DNA of 64,000 bases from Janthinobacterium sp. (GTDB lineage: Bacteria; Pseudomonadota; Gammaproteobacteria; Burkholderiales; Burkholderiaceae_D). Numbering within the stretch: the stretch's first letter is position 1; each line of letters starts with the position of its first letter. The position numbers and the translations under genes are program-made. Below the pieces are notes generated by a model. It was not told where the DNA came from and did not search any database. It saw only the letters and a list, made by a program, of their open reading frames with translations. Location of the stretch: assembly GCA_003133225.1 (NCBI GenBank), contig PKWL01000069.1, positions 46,557 to 110,556 on the forward strand. Reading direction: 5' to 3'. Below, piece by piece: positions 1 through 9,522 of the stretch.

Positions 1-1185
1 GATTTCCTCTCCGAACAGATCCTCGTAGCAGATATTGGGCAACACGCGCTGATCCTTGACTTGGAATGGCGCCTGCACCACGGGGCCGCGCGTAAAATCG
101 CCGAGCGGAATCGCCATCAGGTCGACGAACCAGCGAAAGCCAGCGGGGATGAATTCGCCGAATGGCACCAGATGATGTTTGTCATAGCGGTACAGCTTGG
201 ACTCGGGGGCAGGGCTGAAACCGAGCACGCTGTTCGAGTAGACGGTCGCGCTCTCGGCTAGCGGGATGCCGATCAAAAGATGGCTGTTCGACAGCTGGGC
301 GTAGCGGGCTAGGCGCGCCAGATAGCCGGCCGGCAGCTGAGACGGAAACAGCGCGAGCGCCGTCTCCGGCGTGGCGATCAGGTCGGCGCGCTCGGCGGTG
401 ATGGCGTTTGCATACATCTGGAGCGCCTGTCCAAGGTGCGCCCCATTAAATTTCTCGTCTTGCGCGACATTGCCTTGCAACAGGCGCACCGAGAGAAGGC
501 TGCCTTCGGCATGGGTCCAGGTGACAAATTGCAGGGCGAAACCGGCGCCGAAGGTGAGCGCGAGGAGGCCGCTGGCAATCCAGCGCGACGGGTGCGCCAG
601 CAACAAGAGCGCTCCGGCGCACAAGGCGGCCAGCCAACTGAGGCCATACACGCCGATGACGGGGGCAAACCCCGCCAGCGGGCTGATGTTGTGCGCGTAG
701 CCCGCCGAGACCCAGGGAAACCCCGTAAACAGCCAGCCGCGGGCCCACTCGGACCAGGCCCACGTGGCGGGCAAGAGCAGCAGGTTCATCTGAGGCAAGC
801 TCAGCAGCCAGCGCCGCCGCAGCCAAGCCGCGCCGGCCATGGCCAAGGCCGTGTAAGCGCCCATGAGCACGGCCAAGAGGGCCAGCGCCAGCGCCGCCAG
901 CGGCGCCGCCATGCCGCCGAAGGTGTGCATGGCGACATACAGCCAGTGCACGCCGGCGACGCTCCAGCCAAAACCATAGGCCCAGCCGATCAGGGCGCCG
1001 CTTTTGACGGTGGCGCCACGCAGCACCTGGTAAAAAAGAATCGCCAGGCTGACCAACTGCAGTGGCCAATAGCCAAATGGGGCGAACGCCAATACGCCGC
1101 CGGCGCCGGCCAGTGCGGCGTACAGCATGCGCTCGGTAGTGCGGGGTGGCGTGCGGTCGGTGGCAGATGCGCGTCGAAAGCGCAT
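1..1185 (-). CDS. lnt: Apolipoprotein N-acyltransferase (3' end outside window)
   Basis: Transfers the third acyl chain to the N-terminal cysteine of lipoproteins in the inner membrane, the last step of lipoprotein maturation. The first 395 residues are present. A hydrophobic N-terminal half with several membrane spans is followed by a nitrilase-like domain. The catalytic Glu (E274, in TPETAL), Lys (K336, in YDKHHLVPFGE) and Cys (C386, in NICYEDLFGEE) are all visible at the spacing known for E. coli Lnt. The full protein is usually 500-540 aa, so about a quarter lies beyond position 1. The chosen ATG at 1185 comes one base after the corC stop; an internal ATG at 1128 is the alternative. Last gene of the miaB-phoH-ybeY-corC-lnt operon. 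Confidence 0.95.
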   Translation of the reverse strand, partial: MRFRRASATDRTPPRTTERMLYAALAGAGGVLAFAPFGYWPLQLVSLAILFYQVLRGATVKSGALIGWAYGFGWSVAGVHWLYVAMHTFGGMAAPLAALALALLAVLMGAYTALAMAGAAWLRRRWLLSLPQMNLLLLPATWAWSEWARGWLFTGFPWVSAGYAHNISPLAGFAPVIGVYGLSWLAALCAGALLLLAHPSRWIASGLLALTFGAGFALQFVTWTHAEGSLLSVRLLQGNVAQDEKFNGAHLGQALQMYANAITAERADLIATPETALALFPSQLPAGYLARLARYAQLSNSHLLIGIPLAESATVYSNSVLGFSPAPESKLYRYDKHHLVPFGEFIPAGFRWFVDLMAIPLGDFTRGPVVQAPFQVKDQRVLPNICYEDLFGEEI

Positions 1186-1186
1186 T

Positions 1187-2065
1187 TCAAAGGTCGGCGT
1201 GCGGCGCAGCAGGCAATTTTTCAACCAGCAGCGCATGCACCTGGCGCGCATCCGCGCGCAGCACTTCAAAGCGCAGATTGTCGATGTCGAACAGGTCGCC
1301 CTTATGCGGCATGCGACCCAGATGGTTGGCGACCAAGCCGCCTATGGTATCGACGTCGTCGTCGGCCAAGTTGCTGCCAAGTTCGACGTTGAACTGGCTG
1401 ATTTCGGTAAGCGCCTTGATGCGCCAGCGCGGACCGAACTGGCCTTCCTTGATCGACAGGATGTTGTCTTCTTCCTCGTCGAAATCGTATTCGTCCTCGA
1501 TGTCGCCGACGATCTGCTCTAATACATCCTCGATCGTGATCAGGCCGGCCACGCCGCTGTATTCATCGACCACGATGGCCATGTGATTGTGGTTGGCGCG
1601 GAAATCGCGCAGCAGGATGTTCAGGCGTTTCGATTCGGGGATGAAGATGGCCGGGCGTAGCATGTCGCGCACGTCGAATGATTCTTCAGCGTAATAGCGC
1701 AGCAAGTCCTTCGCCAGCAAGATCCCGATCACCTTGTCGCGCTCGCCCTCGATGGCGGGAAAGCGCGAGTGGGCCGTGGCCAAGACGCTGGGCATCCACT
1801 CTTCGATCGGTTTGCTGATGTCGATCACATCCATCTGCGAGCGCGGGATCATGATGTCGCGCGCCGACAAGTCCGATACCTGGAACACGCCTTCGATCAT
1901 GGACAAGGCGTCGGCGTCGATCAAATTGCGTTCATGGGCATCGTGCAACACTTCGAGCAGCTCAGCGCGATTCTCTGGCTCGGGGGAAATTAATGCGGTC
2001 AAGCGTTCAAACAGTGACCGGTGAGGCTTGGCATTGGTTCTGACGCCACTCGGGTGCTCTTGCAT
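1187..2065 (-). CDS. corC: CorC/YbeX-family CBS-domain protein
   Basis: A cytoplasmic HlyC/CorC-family protein, linked in enterobacteria to Mg/Co efflux and to ribosome maturation with YbeY and YbeZ. After a short linker, two CBS modules (roughly residues 50-180, containing IMIPRSQM and VVDEYSGVAGLIT) are followed by the acidic linker DEYDFDEEED and the C-terminal transporter-associated domain. It has no membrane segment, as expected for the soluble branch of the family. An in-frame GTG lies upstream at 2107; I prefer the ATG at 2065 because the extension looks unrelated to the family. It sits between ybeY and lnt, the canonical order. Confidence 0.93.
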   Translation of the reverse strand: MQEHPSGVRTNAKPHRSLFERLTALISPEPENRAELLEVLHDAHERNLIDADALSMIEGVFQVSDLSARDIMIPRSQMDVIDISKPIEEWMPSVLATAHSRFPAIEGERDKVIGILLAKDLLRYYAEESFDVRDMLRPAIFIPESKRLNILLRDFRANHNHMAIVVDEYSGVAGLITIEDVLEQIVGDIEDEYDFDEEEDNILSIKEGQFGPRWRIKALTEISQFNVELGSNLADDDVDTIGGLVANHLGRMPHKGDLFDIDNLRFEVLRADARQVHALLVEKLPAAPHADL

Positions 2066-2162
2066 AGGGGGCGCGCAGCCGTTGTTTAAAAAGGGTATAG
2101 GATACACTAAAAGACGAAGCCTTGTCGTTTTGCAAAAAAACTAAGGTTTTGGCGCCCCGGCT

Positions 2163-2639
2163 CTAACCTGGCGCCGTGGAAAGATAAGGGTCGTCCAGCC
2201 CCAGCTTGGACAGAATTTTCGTCTCCAAAGCTTCCATCTCGCAAGCTTGCTCGTCGTCATCGTGAGCGTAACCCTGGGCATGCAGCATGCCGTGCACGAT
2301 GAGGTGCGCGGCGTGCGCCTCCACCGTTTTCTTCTGCGCGGCCGCCTCCGTTTCCAGCACGTCCGTGCACAGGACGATGTCGGCCGAGGTGGGAGCGTCG
2401 CCCGCCAGCAATTCGCCCTCGTTATAGGCAAAAGTCAAGACGTTGGTGGCGTAATCCTTGGCGCGGTAGACGCGGTTCAGGGTGCGCCCCTCCTCGCTGC
2501 CGACAAAGCGGACCGTCAGTTCGGCCGGAGCGAACAAGGCGGCCCTGACCCAGCGCCGCACTTTCGCGCGCGTGATCGATGCCTGCAAGCGGGGGTCGGC
2601 ATACTGCACCGACAGGGAGAGTTTATTTTTTTCGGTCAT
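2163..2639 (-). CDS. ybeY: Endoribonuclease YbeY (rRNA maturation factor)
   Basis: Single-strand-specific zinc endoribonuclease needed for 16S rRNA 3' processing and ribosome quality control. The 158-aa length fits. The zinc site H-x3-H-x5-H is intact as H116, H120 and H126 within [12 protein letters not shown]. The ATG at 2639 overlaps the 3' end of phoH by 17 nt, which indicates translational coupling in the operon. Confidence 0.96.
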   Translation of the reverse strand: MTEKNKLSLSVQYADPRLQASITRAKVRRWVRAALFAPAELTVRFVGSEEGRTLNRVYRAKDYATNVLTFAYNEGELLAGDAPTSADIVLCTDVLETEAAAQKKTVEAHAAHLIVHGMLHAQGYAHDDDEQACEMEALETKILSKLGLDDPYLSTAPG

Positions 2640-3669
2640 TTTTGCCGCTCGCGGACTTCAGAAGGGGCGCTAATTCGTGCGCCAGCGATTGGGCTGTTTC
2701 GTAGGCGTCGACGATACGCGCCACGAGTGGATGGCGCACGACGTCGGCACTGGTAAATTGGGTGAAGGCAATGCCGCGCACGTCCTTGAGCACGTGAATG
2801 GCATCGATTAAACCGCTCTTTTGACTTTTTTGCAGATCGATCTGGGTGACGTCTCCCGTGATCACGGCCTTGCTGCCAAAGCCGATCCGGGTCAGGAACA
2901 TCTTCATTTGCTCGACCGTCGTGTTTTGCGCTTCATCTAGGATCACGAAGGCATGGTTCAAGGTGCGCCCGCGCATGTAGGCCAGCGGCGCGATCTCAAT
3001 GATCTGTTTTTCGAACAGCTTTAAGGTGCGGTCGAAGCCGAGCAGATCGTACAGCGCGTCGTATAGCGGGCGCAGGTAGGGATCGACTTTTTGCGCCAAG
3101 TCACCCGGCAGAAAGCCGAGGCGTTCGCCCGCCTCAACGGCGGGACGGGTCAAGATGATGCGCTTGACGGCGTCGCGCTCGAGGGCATCGACCGCGCACG
3201 CGACCGCCAGATAAGTCTTGCCGGTGCCGGCCGGCCCCACGCCGAAGCTGATGTCGTGCTCGAGGATATGGCGCAGGTAAGCGATCTGATGCGGCGTGCG
3301 GCCGCGCAAATCGCTGCGCCGGGTCTTTAGCACGGGGCTGCTGATGTCAGGTTCGACGAAGGGCGTGGCCAGCTGGTCAGTGGCCGTGGCCGACCAGCCG
3401 GCGCGCTGCTCGACCAAGGCCAGTTGCACTTCTTCGAGCGGGACGACCTTGTTGGCGACTTTGTAAAACTGCTCGAGAATTTCCACCGCGCGCTCGCCAT
3501 TGGCGCCGCCGACGACGAATCGTTCGCCGCGCCGGAAGATGGTCACGTCCAGCGCCGCCGAGATCTGGCGCAGGTTTTCATCGATCGGGCCGCACAGGTG
3601 AGCTAGCCGCGTATTGTCTAAGGGCTCGGGGATGAAGTAATGGGGTTGGCTTGGGGCTTTGGTTTTCAA
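2623..3669 (-). CDS. phoH: PhoH-like ATPase (YbeZ)
   Basis: Cytoplasmic PhoH-family NTPase, partner of YbeY in RNA metabolism. At 348 aa it has the usual N-terminal KH-like part. Walker A GPAGTGKT (about residues 144-151) and Walker [11 protein letters not shown] (about 242-251) are clear. The start overlaps the miaB stop by 4 nt and the end overlaps the ybeY start, so miaB-phoH-ybeY are tightly coupled. Confidence 0.95.
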   Translation of the reverse strand: MKTKAPSQPHYFIPEPLDNTRLAHLCGPIDENLRQISAALDVTIFRRGERFVVGGANGERAVEILEQFYKVANKVVPLEEVQLALVEQRAGWSATATDQLATPFVEPDISSPVLKTRRSDLRGRTPHQIAYLRHILEHDISFGVGPAGTGKTYLAVACAVDALERDAVKRIILTRPAVEAGERLGFLPGDLAQKVDPYLRPLYDALYDLLGFDRTLKLFEKQIIEIAPLAYMRGRTLNHAFVILDEAQNTTVEQMKMFLTRIGFGSKAVITGDVTQIDLQKSQKSGLIDAIHVLKDVRGIAFTQFTSADVVRHPLVARIVDAYETAQSLAHELAPLLKSASGKNDRKK

Positions 3670-5030
3670 CTGGCGCTTCGCAAGATGTCGGCGCAGGCTT
3701 GGAGCTCGCCGCGCAGGGTGTAGGAAAAACTTTCCGTGATGCGTACGTCAACCAGTTGCCCGATGAGCCGCGCCGGATCCGGGCCGGCGTCGAAATTGAC
3801 GACACGGTTGTTCTCGGAGCGCCCCTGCAGGTCGCTGGCATTTTTTTTCGACGGCCCCTCGACCAGAATGCGCTGCACGCTGCCAACCATGGCCAAGCTG
3901 TATTTTTTAGTGTTGGCGTCGATGGCCGCCTGCAGCTGCTGCAGGCGGGCCAGCTTGACGTCGTGCCCCGTGTCATCGTTCAAACTGGCGGCAGGAGTGC
4001 CCGGACGCTTGCTGTAAATGAAGCTGTAGCTGTTGTCGAAACCGACCTCGGCGATCAGCTTCATCATGGCGTCGAAATCACTTTGCGTCTCGCCCGGAAA
4101 GCCGACGATGAAGTCCGACGAAATGGCGATGTGCGGTCGCACGGCGCGGATGCGGCGGATGATCGACTTGTATTCCAAGCCCGTGTAGCCGCGCTTCATC
4201 GCGCCTAGAATCTTGTCGGAGCCATGTTGCGCCGGCAGGTAAAGGTGATCCACCAATTGCGGGATCTTGGCGTAGGCGTCGATCAGGCGCTGGGTGAACT
4301 CCTTCGGGTGGCTGGTGACAAAACGGATGCGCAAGATGCCGGGGACTGCGGCCACATATTCGAGCAGCAGCGCGAAGTCGGCCACCTCGCCGTCGCCGTC
4401 CATCTGGCCGCGGAAGGCATTCACGTTCTGGCCCAACAGGGTGATTTCCTTGACACCTTGAGCGGCCAGTGCGGCCACTTCCGCGAGCACGTCGTCAAAG
4501 CGGCGCGACACCTCTTCGCCGCGGGTATAGGGTACTACGCAGTAGCTGCAATACTTGCTGCAGCCTTCCATGATCGACACGAAGGCCGACGTGCCCTCGA
4601 CCTTGGCGGGCGGCAGGTGGTCGAATTTCTCAATTTCCGGAAAACTGATGTCGATCTGCGCCCGTCCCGTGCGGCGCCGCTCATCGATCAGCTGCGGCAA
4701 CCGATGCAAGGTTTGGGGACCGAACACCAAGTCGACATAGGGCGCCCGCTGGACGATGGCCGCGCCTTCTTGCGAGGCGACGCAGCCGCCCACGCCAATT
4801 AACAAATCGGGCTTGAGCAGTTTCAATTCACGCAGGCGGCCCAGGTCGGAAAATACCTTTTCCTGCGCCTTTTCGCGCACGGAACAGGTGTTGAGCAAAA
4901 TCACGTCGGCCTCGTCCGCCCGGTCGGTGCGCACCAGTCCGTCAAAAGCGCCGAGCACGTCCGCCATCTTGTCCGAGTCGTACTCGTTCATCTGGCAACC
5001 GAAGGTTTTGATAAATACTTTTTTCTGCAT
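3666..5030 (-). CDS. miaB: tRNA-2-methylthio-N6-dimethylallyladenosine synthase MiaB
   Basis: Radical-SAM methylthiotransferase that converts i6A37 to ms2i6A37 in tRNAs reading UNN codons. The N-terminal UPF0004 domain carries the auxiliary cluster cysteines C12, C49 and C83. The radical-SAM CxxxCxxC is C157/C161/C164 ([10 protein letters not shown]), the same numbering as E. coli. A C-terminal TRAM domain follows. The 454-aa length is normal. First gene of the operon; its promoter must lie in the 5031-5300 region. Confidence 0.97.
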   Translation of the reverse strand: MQKKVFIKTFGCQMNEYDSDKMADVLGAFDGLVRTDRADEADVILLNTCSVREKAQEKVFSDLGRLRELKLLKPDLLIGVGGCVASQEGAAIVQRAPYVDLVFGPQTLHRLPQLIDERRRTGRAQIDISFPEIEKFDHLPPAKVEGTSAFVSIMEGCSKYCSYCVVPYTRGEEVSRRFDDVLAEVAALAAQGVKEITLLGQNVNAFRGQMDGDGEVADFALLLEYVAAVPGILRIRFVTSHPKEFTQRLIDAYAKIPQLVDHLYLPAQHGSDKILGAMKRGYTGLEYKSIIRRIRAVRPHIAISSDFIVGFPGETQSDFDAMMKLIAEVGFDNSYSFIYSKRPGTPAASLNDDTGHDVKLARLQQLQAAIDANTKKYSLAMVGSVQRILVEGPSKKNASDLQGRSENNRVVNFDAGPDPARLIGQLVDVRITESFSYTLRGELQACADILRSAS

Positions 5031-5778
5031 GAGTTTCTTAAATTTTGGTGCTGGTCACGGTGTTGACCAGTGTGTCGCCCGCCGGCGCCAATGCCATTGC
5101 AAGCTTGCGACAAGACAGCGTGGATCGCTTTGCGCTAGCTAGTTTAACGTAATTTCGCGGCGCCGGCCAAAAACCGGCGCCGCGCGCCTGTCCGAAAATG
5201 GGTGTGACTAACAGCATTGATCAAGGACAAACGATGGGGCCAGCGTGCATCAGATCGCAGTTATAGTTGCCAATTTTATATTGAAATAGGGAAAACTATG
5301 CCTAGAGTACAAATAAGCAAAAAGATATTCGATTAACACGTTCTAGGTCTGTGAAATGCGCGGCCCGCGCCAGACGGGCCCGCTCTAGGCACGAGGGTGG
5401 AGGGCCGAGCGCCGCGCGTGCCGGCCTGCCGGTGGTGCGCTGGGCGGCTGTTTGTTGCGTGCGCCATAAAGCGCTCTCGTGTGTTGAAATGGCATTGTTA
5501 TCCTCTTAACCAGCAGCTCGGTTGATATCGAACAACGTTCGTACCGCGCAAGGCGGCTGAGCCAGCCATTTTTAGGAATAGAATATTGCTTGAAATGCAA
5601 TTTCACTGAGAAGGTTTTGGTCCAGCGTCTGCTTATTTTTGACAATGCTGGAGGTAAATATTCGTAGGATCTGGTCTATTGACGCTTTAAGAATTATTTT
5701 TGAAACTTATTTGACAAAACTAAGTGCTCCTTAAGTTCGCCGCGCCATTATTCATCAACTACTAGACGAGGAAAAATC
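5031..5778. other. Intergenic region between divergent miaB and the HTH gene
   Basis: No convincing gene. It holds a perfect 11-bp stem with a 7-nt loop at 5156-5184 (arms CGCGGCGCCGG / CCGGCGCCGCG). The hairpin lies about 125 bp upstream of miaB and has no T-tract. The right half is AT-richer and contains a TTGACA-like box near 5710 that could serve the downstream HTH gene. An 86-codon minus-strand reading frame at 5385-5645 has no family resemblance that I can see. Confidence 0.5.
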
Positions 5779-6102
5779 ATGACACAGCATTCTCTTGCAT
5801 CTCAAGAAAGCTACAATCCCAATCATTTACTCGACATCTTGCTGGGGAAAATGCAGCTCAAGAATGACGCCGCTTTGTCGCGGTTGCTTGAAGTTGCGCC
5901 CCCCGTGATCAGCAAGATCCGTCACCATCGACTGCCAGTGGGCGCGTCGTTGTTGATCCGCATGCACGAAGTGACGGGCATGAGTATTCGCGATTTGCGC
6001 GACCTGATGGGCGACCGCCGCACCAAGTATCGCCTGTCCGATGCGCAGGGCCGGCCAAAAGCCGACGCCTCGGACAATAAAGAATCGAGCTATGCGCATT
6101 GA
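5779..6102 (+). CDS. Small helix-turn-helix protein
   Basis: A 107-aa protein with a Cro/C1-like helix-turn-helix: LKNDAALSRLLEVAPPVISKIRHHRLPVGASLL, roughly residues 27-59, reads like a DNA-binding helical bundle in which the recognition helix selects PVISKIRHHR. No other domain is visible. The start has a good ribosome site (GAGGAAAAATC before ATG). It is monocistronic. Similar short HTH proteins are, to my knowledge, common in Oxalobacteraceae. The target is unknown. Confidence 0.75.
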   Translation: MTQHSLASQESYNPNHLLDILLGKMQLKNDAALSRLLEVAPPVISKIRHHRLPVGASLLIRMHEVTGMSIRDLRDLMGDRRTKYRLSDAQGRPKADASDNKESSYAH

Positions 6103-6465
6103 TGGCGCAGCGTAAGCGTCGGCTATTTTTGAATTTGCATCAACGCCGGGACCGGCTGGATCCGGCGCCTTAGCTTTTGCCTTATCTTTATGAAAAAGCC
6201 CAGTTAGTATGGGTAGCGCGAACGGCGCAGCGGCCCTTGGGTGCAAGGTGGCGCCCGCAACAGCTCAAAACCGCGAAGCATGTGTTCGGTGCGATTGTAG
6301 GCGAGCGAACCATCATGCGTCGCCCGCTGCAAGTTTCGCTGTGTCCTTGGCGAACATAGGGCGAACACGCACCAGCCATCCCCGTGATGCGATGCGGCAG
6401 TTGTGCTGCTGGCAGGTCGGGCCACCGGGCATAGGCAAGAGCGGTCGCGCCAGACAGCCCGGATT
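6103..6465. other. Intergenic region between convergent genes
   Basis: 363 bp between the ends of the HTH gene and the HDOD gene. I see no gene and no strong terminator hairpin; short reading frames here have no recognisable family. Confidence 0.4.
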
Positions 6466-7305
6466 CTAGACCAGTAGGACCATCGCGATTTCTTCATACT
6501 GGAGTAGGGTTTCGCGAAAAATCTGCAAATACACGGCTTGCTCCAGACCCAAAGCGTTCCAGGCGACCAATGAAACGGGAGGCACCAGGTCGTCGGCCAT
6601 TTGCACCAGATCGAGCGCGTGCACGATGGCATCGGCCACATGGATGATGGAGGCCAAAAAGCCCGCCCCCGGCGTCTCCGGACAGTGATGTCCGCCGATG
6701 GCCAGCTTCATCGTGTCAGAAAAATTCCAGTGCTCGGCCAACGCCAGCCCCGCTTCGACGTGATCGATGCCGAGCACGGCGCGTTCGGCGTCCAGCATGA
6801 AACAATCCATGCTGGCGCGGTAGGCAAGGGCGCGCTCGAACTGTTCGGGGAAGCACGTGACCAGCACCAGGCGTCCGACGTCGTGCAGCAAGCCGGCGGT
6901 GAAGGCGAAATCCTGGTTGAGCCGCATCTGCCGCGCCAGCACCTTGGCGCAGACGGCAGTGGCGATCGAGTGGCGCCAAAACGCCTTGTCGTCAAAACCC
7001 TTGCATTGTCCTTGCGCGAAGCAGCCCGTGACAGCCACCGCGGTGATCAGATTGCGCATGGTCTGGAAACCAAGATAGGTGATGGCTTGCTGGATCGTGG
7101 TCAATTTCACTTGCAGGTTGTACAACGATGAGTTGGCCAGACGCAAGGTCTTGGCAGTCAACGCCTGGTCATGCGAGACTTTTTTGGTCAGCACCGAAAT
7201 GTCGATATCGTCGAGGTCTAAGCTATTGAGCAACTCCATGACCACGGCCGGCAAACTCGGCAGTTCATCAAGATTCTGGGCGATATCGTCATAAGTGAGC
7301 TTCAT
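6466..7305 (-). CDS. HDOD domain-containing signalling protein
   Basis: A 279-aa protein made almost entirely of an HDOD domain: LPSLPAVVMELLNSL near the N-terminus, then the LTAKTLRLANSSLYNL and ITYLGFQTMRNL helices and GLLHDVGRLVL. The family is related to HD phosphohydrolases but is generally regarded as non-catalytic, and it often acts in c-di-GMP or chemotaxis-linked signalling. An open frame continues upstream of 7305. I choose ATG 7305 because GGAGAG precedes it and it overlaps the previous gene by 4 nt (ATGA), the usual coupling signature. Confidence 0.88.
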   Translation of the reverse strand: MKLTYDDIAQNLDELPSLPAVVMELLNSLDLDDIDISVLTKKVSHDQALTAKTLRLANSSLYNLQVKLTTIQQAITYLGFQTMRNLITAVAVTGCFAQGQCKGFDDKAFWRHSIATAVCAKVLARQMRLNQDFAFTAGLLHDVGRLVLVTCFPEQFERALAYRASMDCFMLDAERAVLGIDHVEAGLALAEHWNFSDTMKLAIGGHHCPETPGAGFLASIIHVADAIVHALDLVQMADDLVPPVSLVAWNALGLEQAVYLQIFRETLLQYEEIAMVLLV

Positions 7306-7646
7306 TCTGGGCTCTCCGTTCCCACGCAGAAGTCGGCGACGAAACGCTGCAGCTGGGCAGTGGCCCAGTCGCCGTCGCTGGCGGGATCCATTTTGCGAAA
7401 CAGGCGCGCGAGGCGTTGCTGGCGGCGCTCGCGGTCCGCCGTCCGTTCTTCCTTCGATGCCGTCTCCGGCTCCAGTATCGGCAGCATCTCGATGCCATGA
7501 TGGGGCATCGCCGTGAGCATCTTCTGGGTCAATGTAGTTCCTCTGGGTAACAGAACATGACCTTGCAAGTCGAGCAACTCGTGCGACAAAATCATGCCGG
7601 GTTGTACTTGCGCGAGCGCGAGGTGCTGGTATTTGGCCGTGATCAT
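7302..7646 (-). CDS. Small protein resembling the N-terminal part of HD-GYP regulators
   Basis: A 114-aa protein. The segment LAQVQPGMILSHELLDLQGHVLLPRGTTLTQ (about residues 11-41) resembles the region that precedes HD-GYP or HDOD domains in many proteobacterial signalling proteins. The C-terminal half is charged and helical. A strong GGAGGG ribosome site lies before ATG 7646. It overlaps the HDOD gene by 4 nt, so the two look like a split two-part signalling unit. No catalytic motif is seen. Confidence 0.75.
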   Translation of the reverse strand: MITAKYQHLALAQVQPGMILSHELLDLQGHVLLPRGTTLTQKMLTAMPHHGIEMLPILEPETASKEERTADRERRQQRLARLFRKMDPASDGDWATAQLQRFVADFCVGTESPE

Positions 7647-8083
7647 AATTTCCCTCCGGGATTATTCCTGATATTACCATTGCCAGCGGCTCAATTTGTG
7701 TTTCCTTTCTCTTGCCAAGGATCGCATCTAGCACTGGCCGTTCGGGGCAGGGATCGATGACGGCTGCGCCGCCGCGCTAGGCCGGGAAAAGAGCCCGGCC
7801 CGCCGTTTGCAGTTCGCTTCGCCGGCACACCTCCGCCTTTGATGCCGCTTAGAAGCGGGGGGATGGCGAACCATCGTCTTGTGCTCGTGCCGGTTATCGT
7901 TATCAAAAATGGGTGTCGGTCAGCGCCGCGATTGGCAACAGGCTGACGCTGTGCCGAAGCGCCCCGTCTCACGACAACGGCGCCGGCCTGGACCTAGGTG
8001 ACGAGTTTGAACGGGCACAGTAATCCGGTATACAATTTGGCGCTTGCTACCCTGGTGGTGGATTGAATAAATCGGTATTAAAA

Positions 8084-8932
8084 ATGACCCTGCTCTCTCC
8101 TACAAATGGCGCCATGGCCAAACGCGCTTGGCTGCTAACTTGCCTGCTGCTGGCCGCGTGCGCGGGCCTCCAAAAACAGGCAGATCCGGTGCGGGACCAT
8201 CCCCAGGTCTTGCTGCTGGGGGAAGTGCACGATAATCCGCAGGGGCATCGTGAGCGTTTCGAATACTTGCGCCAACGCATAGAAGCCGGCTGGCGCCCGG
8301 CGATCGTCATGGAGCAGTTTAACCATGAAGACCAGGCGCTGTTGACCAAGGCGCAGAAGGGCTGCGCGGATCCGGAATGCATCATCCGGGTGATGGCAGT
8401 TCCGGGCTGGGATTGGGCCCTGTACCGGCCCATCATTGATTTGGCTTTGACCTATGATTTGCCCTTGATCGCCGCGAATTTGTCGCGCGCCGATGCCTCG
8501 CGCGTGGTGCGTGATGGCATCAAATCCACGTTTGACGCCCAGACGGTGGACGCGTATCGCTTGACGGGGCCATTGCCGGCCGATATACGCCGCGCTCAAC
8601 AAACGGAAATCGTCGCCAGCCATTGCCATATGCTGCCGGAAATGATGATCAGCGGCATGGTTGATGCACAGATCGCGCGCGACATCTGGATGGCGAAAAT
8701 CGCCCGCGCGCAGATGCCGCGCGACGTCGTGCTATTGGCTGGAAACGGCCATGTGCGTAAAGACATCGGCGTCGCGCGCTGGATCAACGCGACGGCGCCA
8801 GCGCTCACGGTTCGCAGCGAAGCTTATGTGGAGCAAGGGATGGCGGCCGGGCCGGGTGTGTACGACGTGACGCACACGATTGCGCCGCATTCACGGCCCG
8901 ATCCGTGTGGCAGCTCGAAATCCACATCGTGA
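8084..8932 (+). CDS. ChaN-like lipoprotein
   Basis: Member of the ChaN / haem-binding uptake family. A lipoprotein signal (LLTCLLLAAC, cleavage before Cys) places it in the cell envelope. The family signature LLLGEVHDNPQGH follows, with VMEQFNHED, and GNGHVRKDIG near the C-terminus. ChaN of Campylobacter binds haem and is thought to aid iron acquisition; substrate binding here is inference. The start is uncertain: ATG 8084 and ATG 8114 both leave a usable signal peptide, and a TTG at 8063 is also in frame. None has a clear ribosome site. Confidence 0.85.
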   Translation: MTLLSPTNGAMAKRAWLLTCLLLAACAGLQKQADPVRDHPQVLLLGEVHDNPQGHRERFEYLRQRIEAGWRPAIVMEQFNHEDQALLTKAQKGCADPECIIRVMAVPGWDWALYRPIIDLALTYDLPLIAANLSRADASRVVRDGIKSTFDAQTVDAYRLTGPLPADIRRAQQTEIVASHCHMLPEMMISGMVDAQIARDIWMAKIARAQMPRDVVLLAGNGHVRKDIGVARWINATAPALTVRSEAYVEQGMAAGPGVYDVTHTIAPHSRPDPCGSSKSTS

Positions 8933-9044
8933 CCATCTTGCTGCGGGCCGGCTCGGGCCACCATCACCCCCGTTCTTTGCCTGCAGGCTAGGCCTGCTTG
9001 GCGCTGGCCGTTGCCACATCGCCGAGACCCGTGGAGAAAATCAG

Positions 9045-9368
9045 ATGAAAACTACTTATGAGACGATCCAGCCGACCCGGATGGCGATTGATGCGCTGGG
9101 CGGTGCGCTTGCCATCGAATTTGGCGTGAACTGGTGCGCCCATTGTCGTGCCGCCCAGCCGCTGCTGGCGCAGGCCTTGGCTGAGCATCCCGAGGTGCGC
9201 CACATCAAAGTCGAAGACGGGAGCGGGCGGGCGCTGGGACGTTCGTTCCGGGTCAAGCTGTGGCCGACGGTAATTTTTCTGTATTCCGGCAAGGAAATCG
9301 CGCGCGTCGTGCGCCCGCTCGATGCCGATCAAGTGCGCCGCGCACTCGCGCAAATCGATGGCGGCTAG
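9045..9368 (+). CDS. Thioredoxin-like protein
   Basis: A 107-aa thioredoxin fold with the redox motif WCAHC (Cys31, Cys34) and the later cis-Pro region KLWPTVIF. The active-site dipeptide is AH rather than the classical GP, so its redox potential should differ from TrxA. It has no signal peptide, so it is cytoplasmic. ATG 9045 is preceded by GGAGAAAATCAG. The longer open frame upstream overlaps the chaN-like gene and is not protein-like. Confidence 0.9.
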   Translation: MKTTYETIQPTRMAIDALGGALAIEFGVNWCAHCRAAQPLLAQALAEHPEVRHIKVEDGSGRALGRSFRVKLWPTVIFLYSGKEIARVVRPLDADQVRRALAQIDGG

Positions 9369-9404
9369 GGATGCCGGATTTAGCCCCAGCCTGGCGGGCG
9401 CGGC

Positions 9405-9431
9405 GGCTGCCGGCTGCCGGCTGCCGGCTGC
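9405..9431 (+). repeat. Short tandem repeat, GGCTGCC unit
   Basis: Three full and one partial copy of GGCTGCC between the thioredoxin-like and MFS genes. A simple slippage-type repeat; no function is evident. Confidence 0.8.
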
Positions 9432-9522
9432 GTTAACGCGCACGACGACGGCTTGCGCTGAACTTGTGCGGTCATTGATTTTTCATGTAAGGTCCGCTTT
9501 CATTTCCAAAAGGAAAACAGCA

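Noticed and set aside
436..1392. 318-codon plus-strand frame
   Set aside because: Antisense shadow of lnt and corC; composition is Arg/Gln/Gly-rich and not protein-like.
2247..2756. 169-codon plus-strand frame
   Set aside because: Lies opposite ybeY and phoH, which have clear motifs.
4224..4802. 192-codon plus-strand frame
   Set aside because: Antisense to miaB; no family or start signal.
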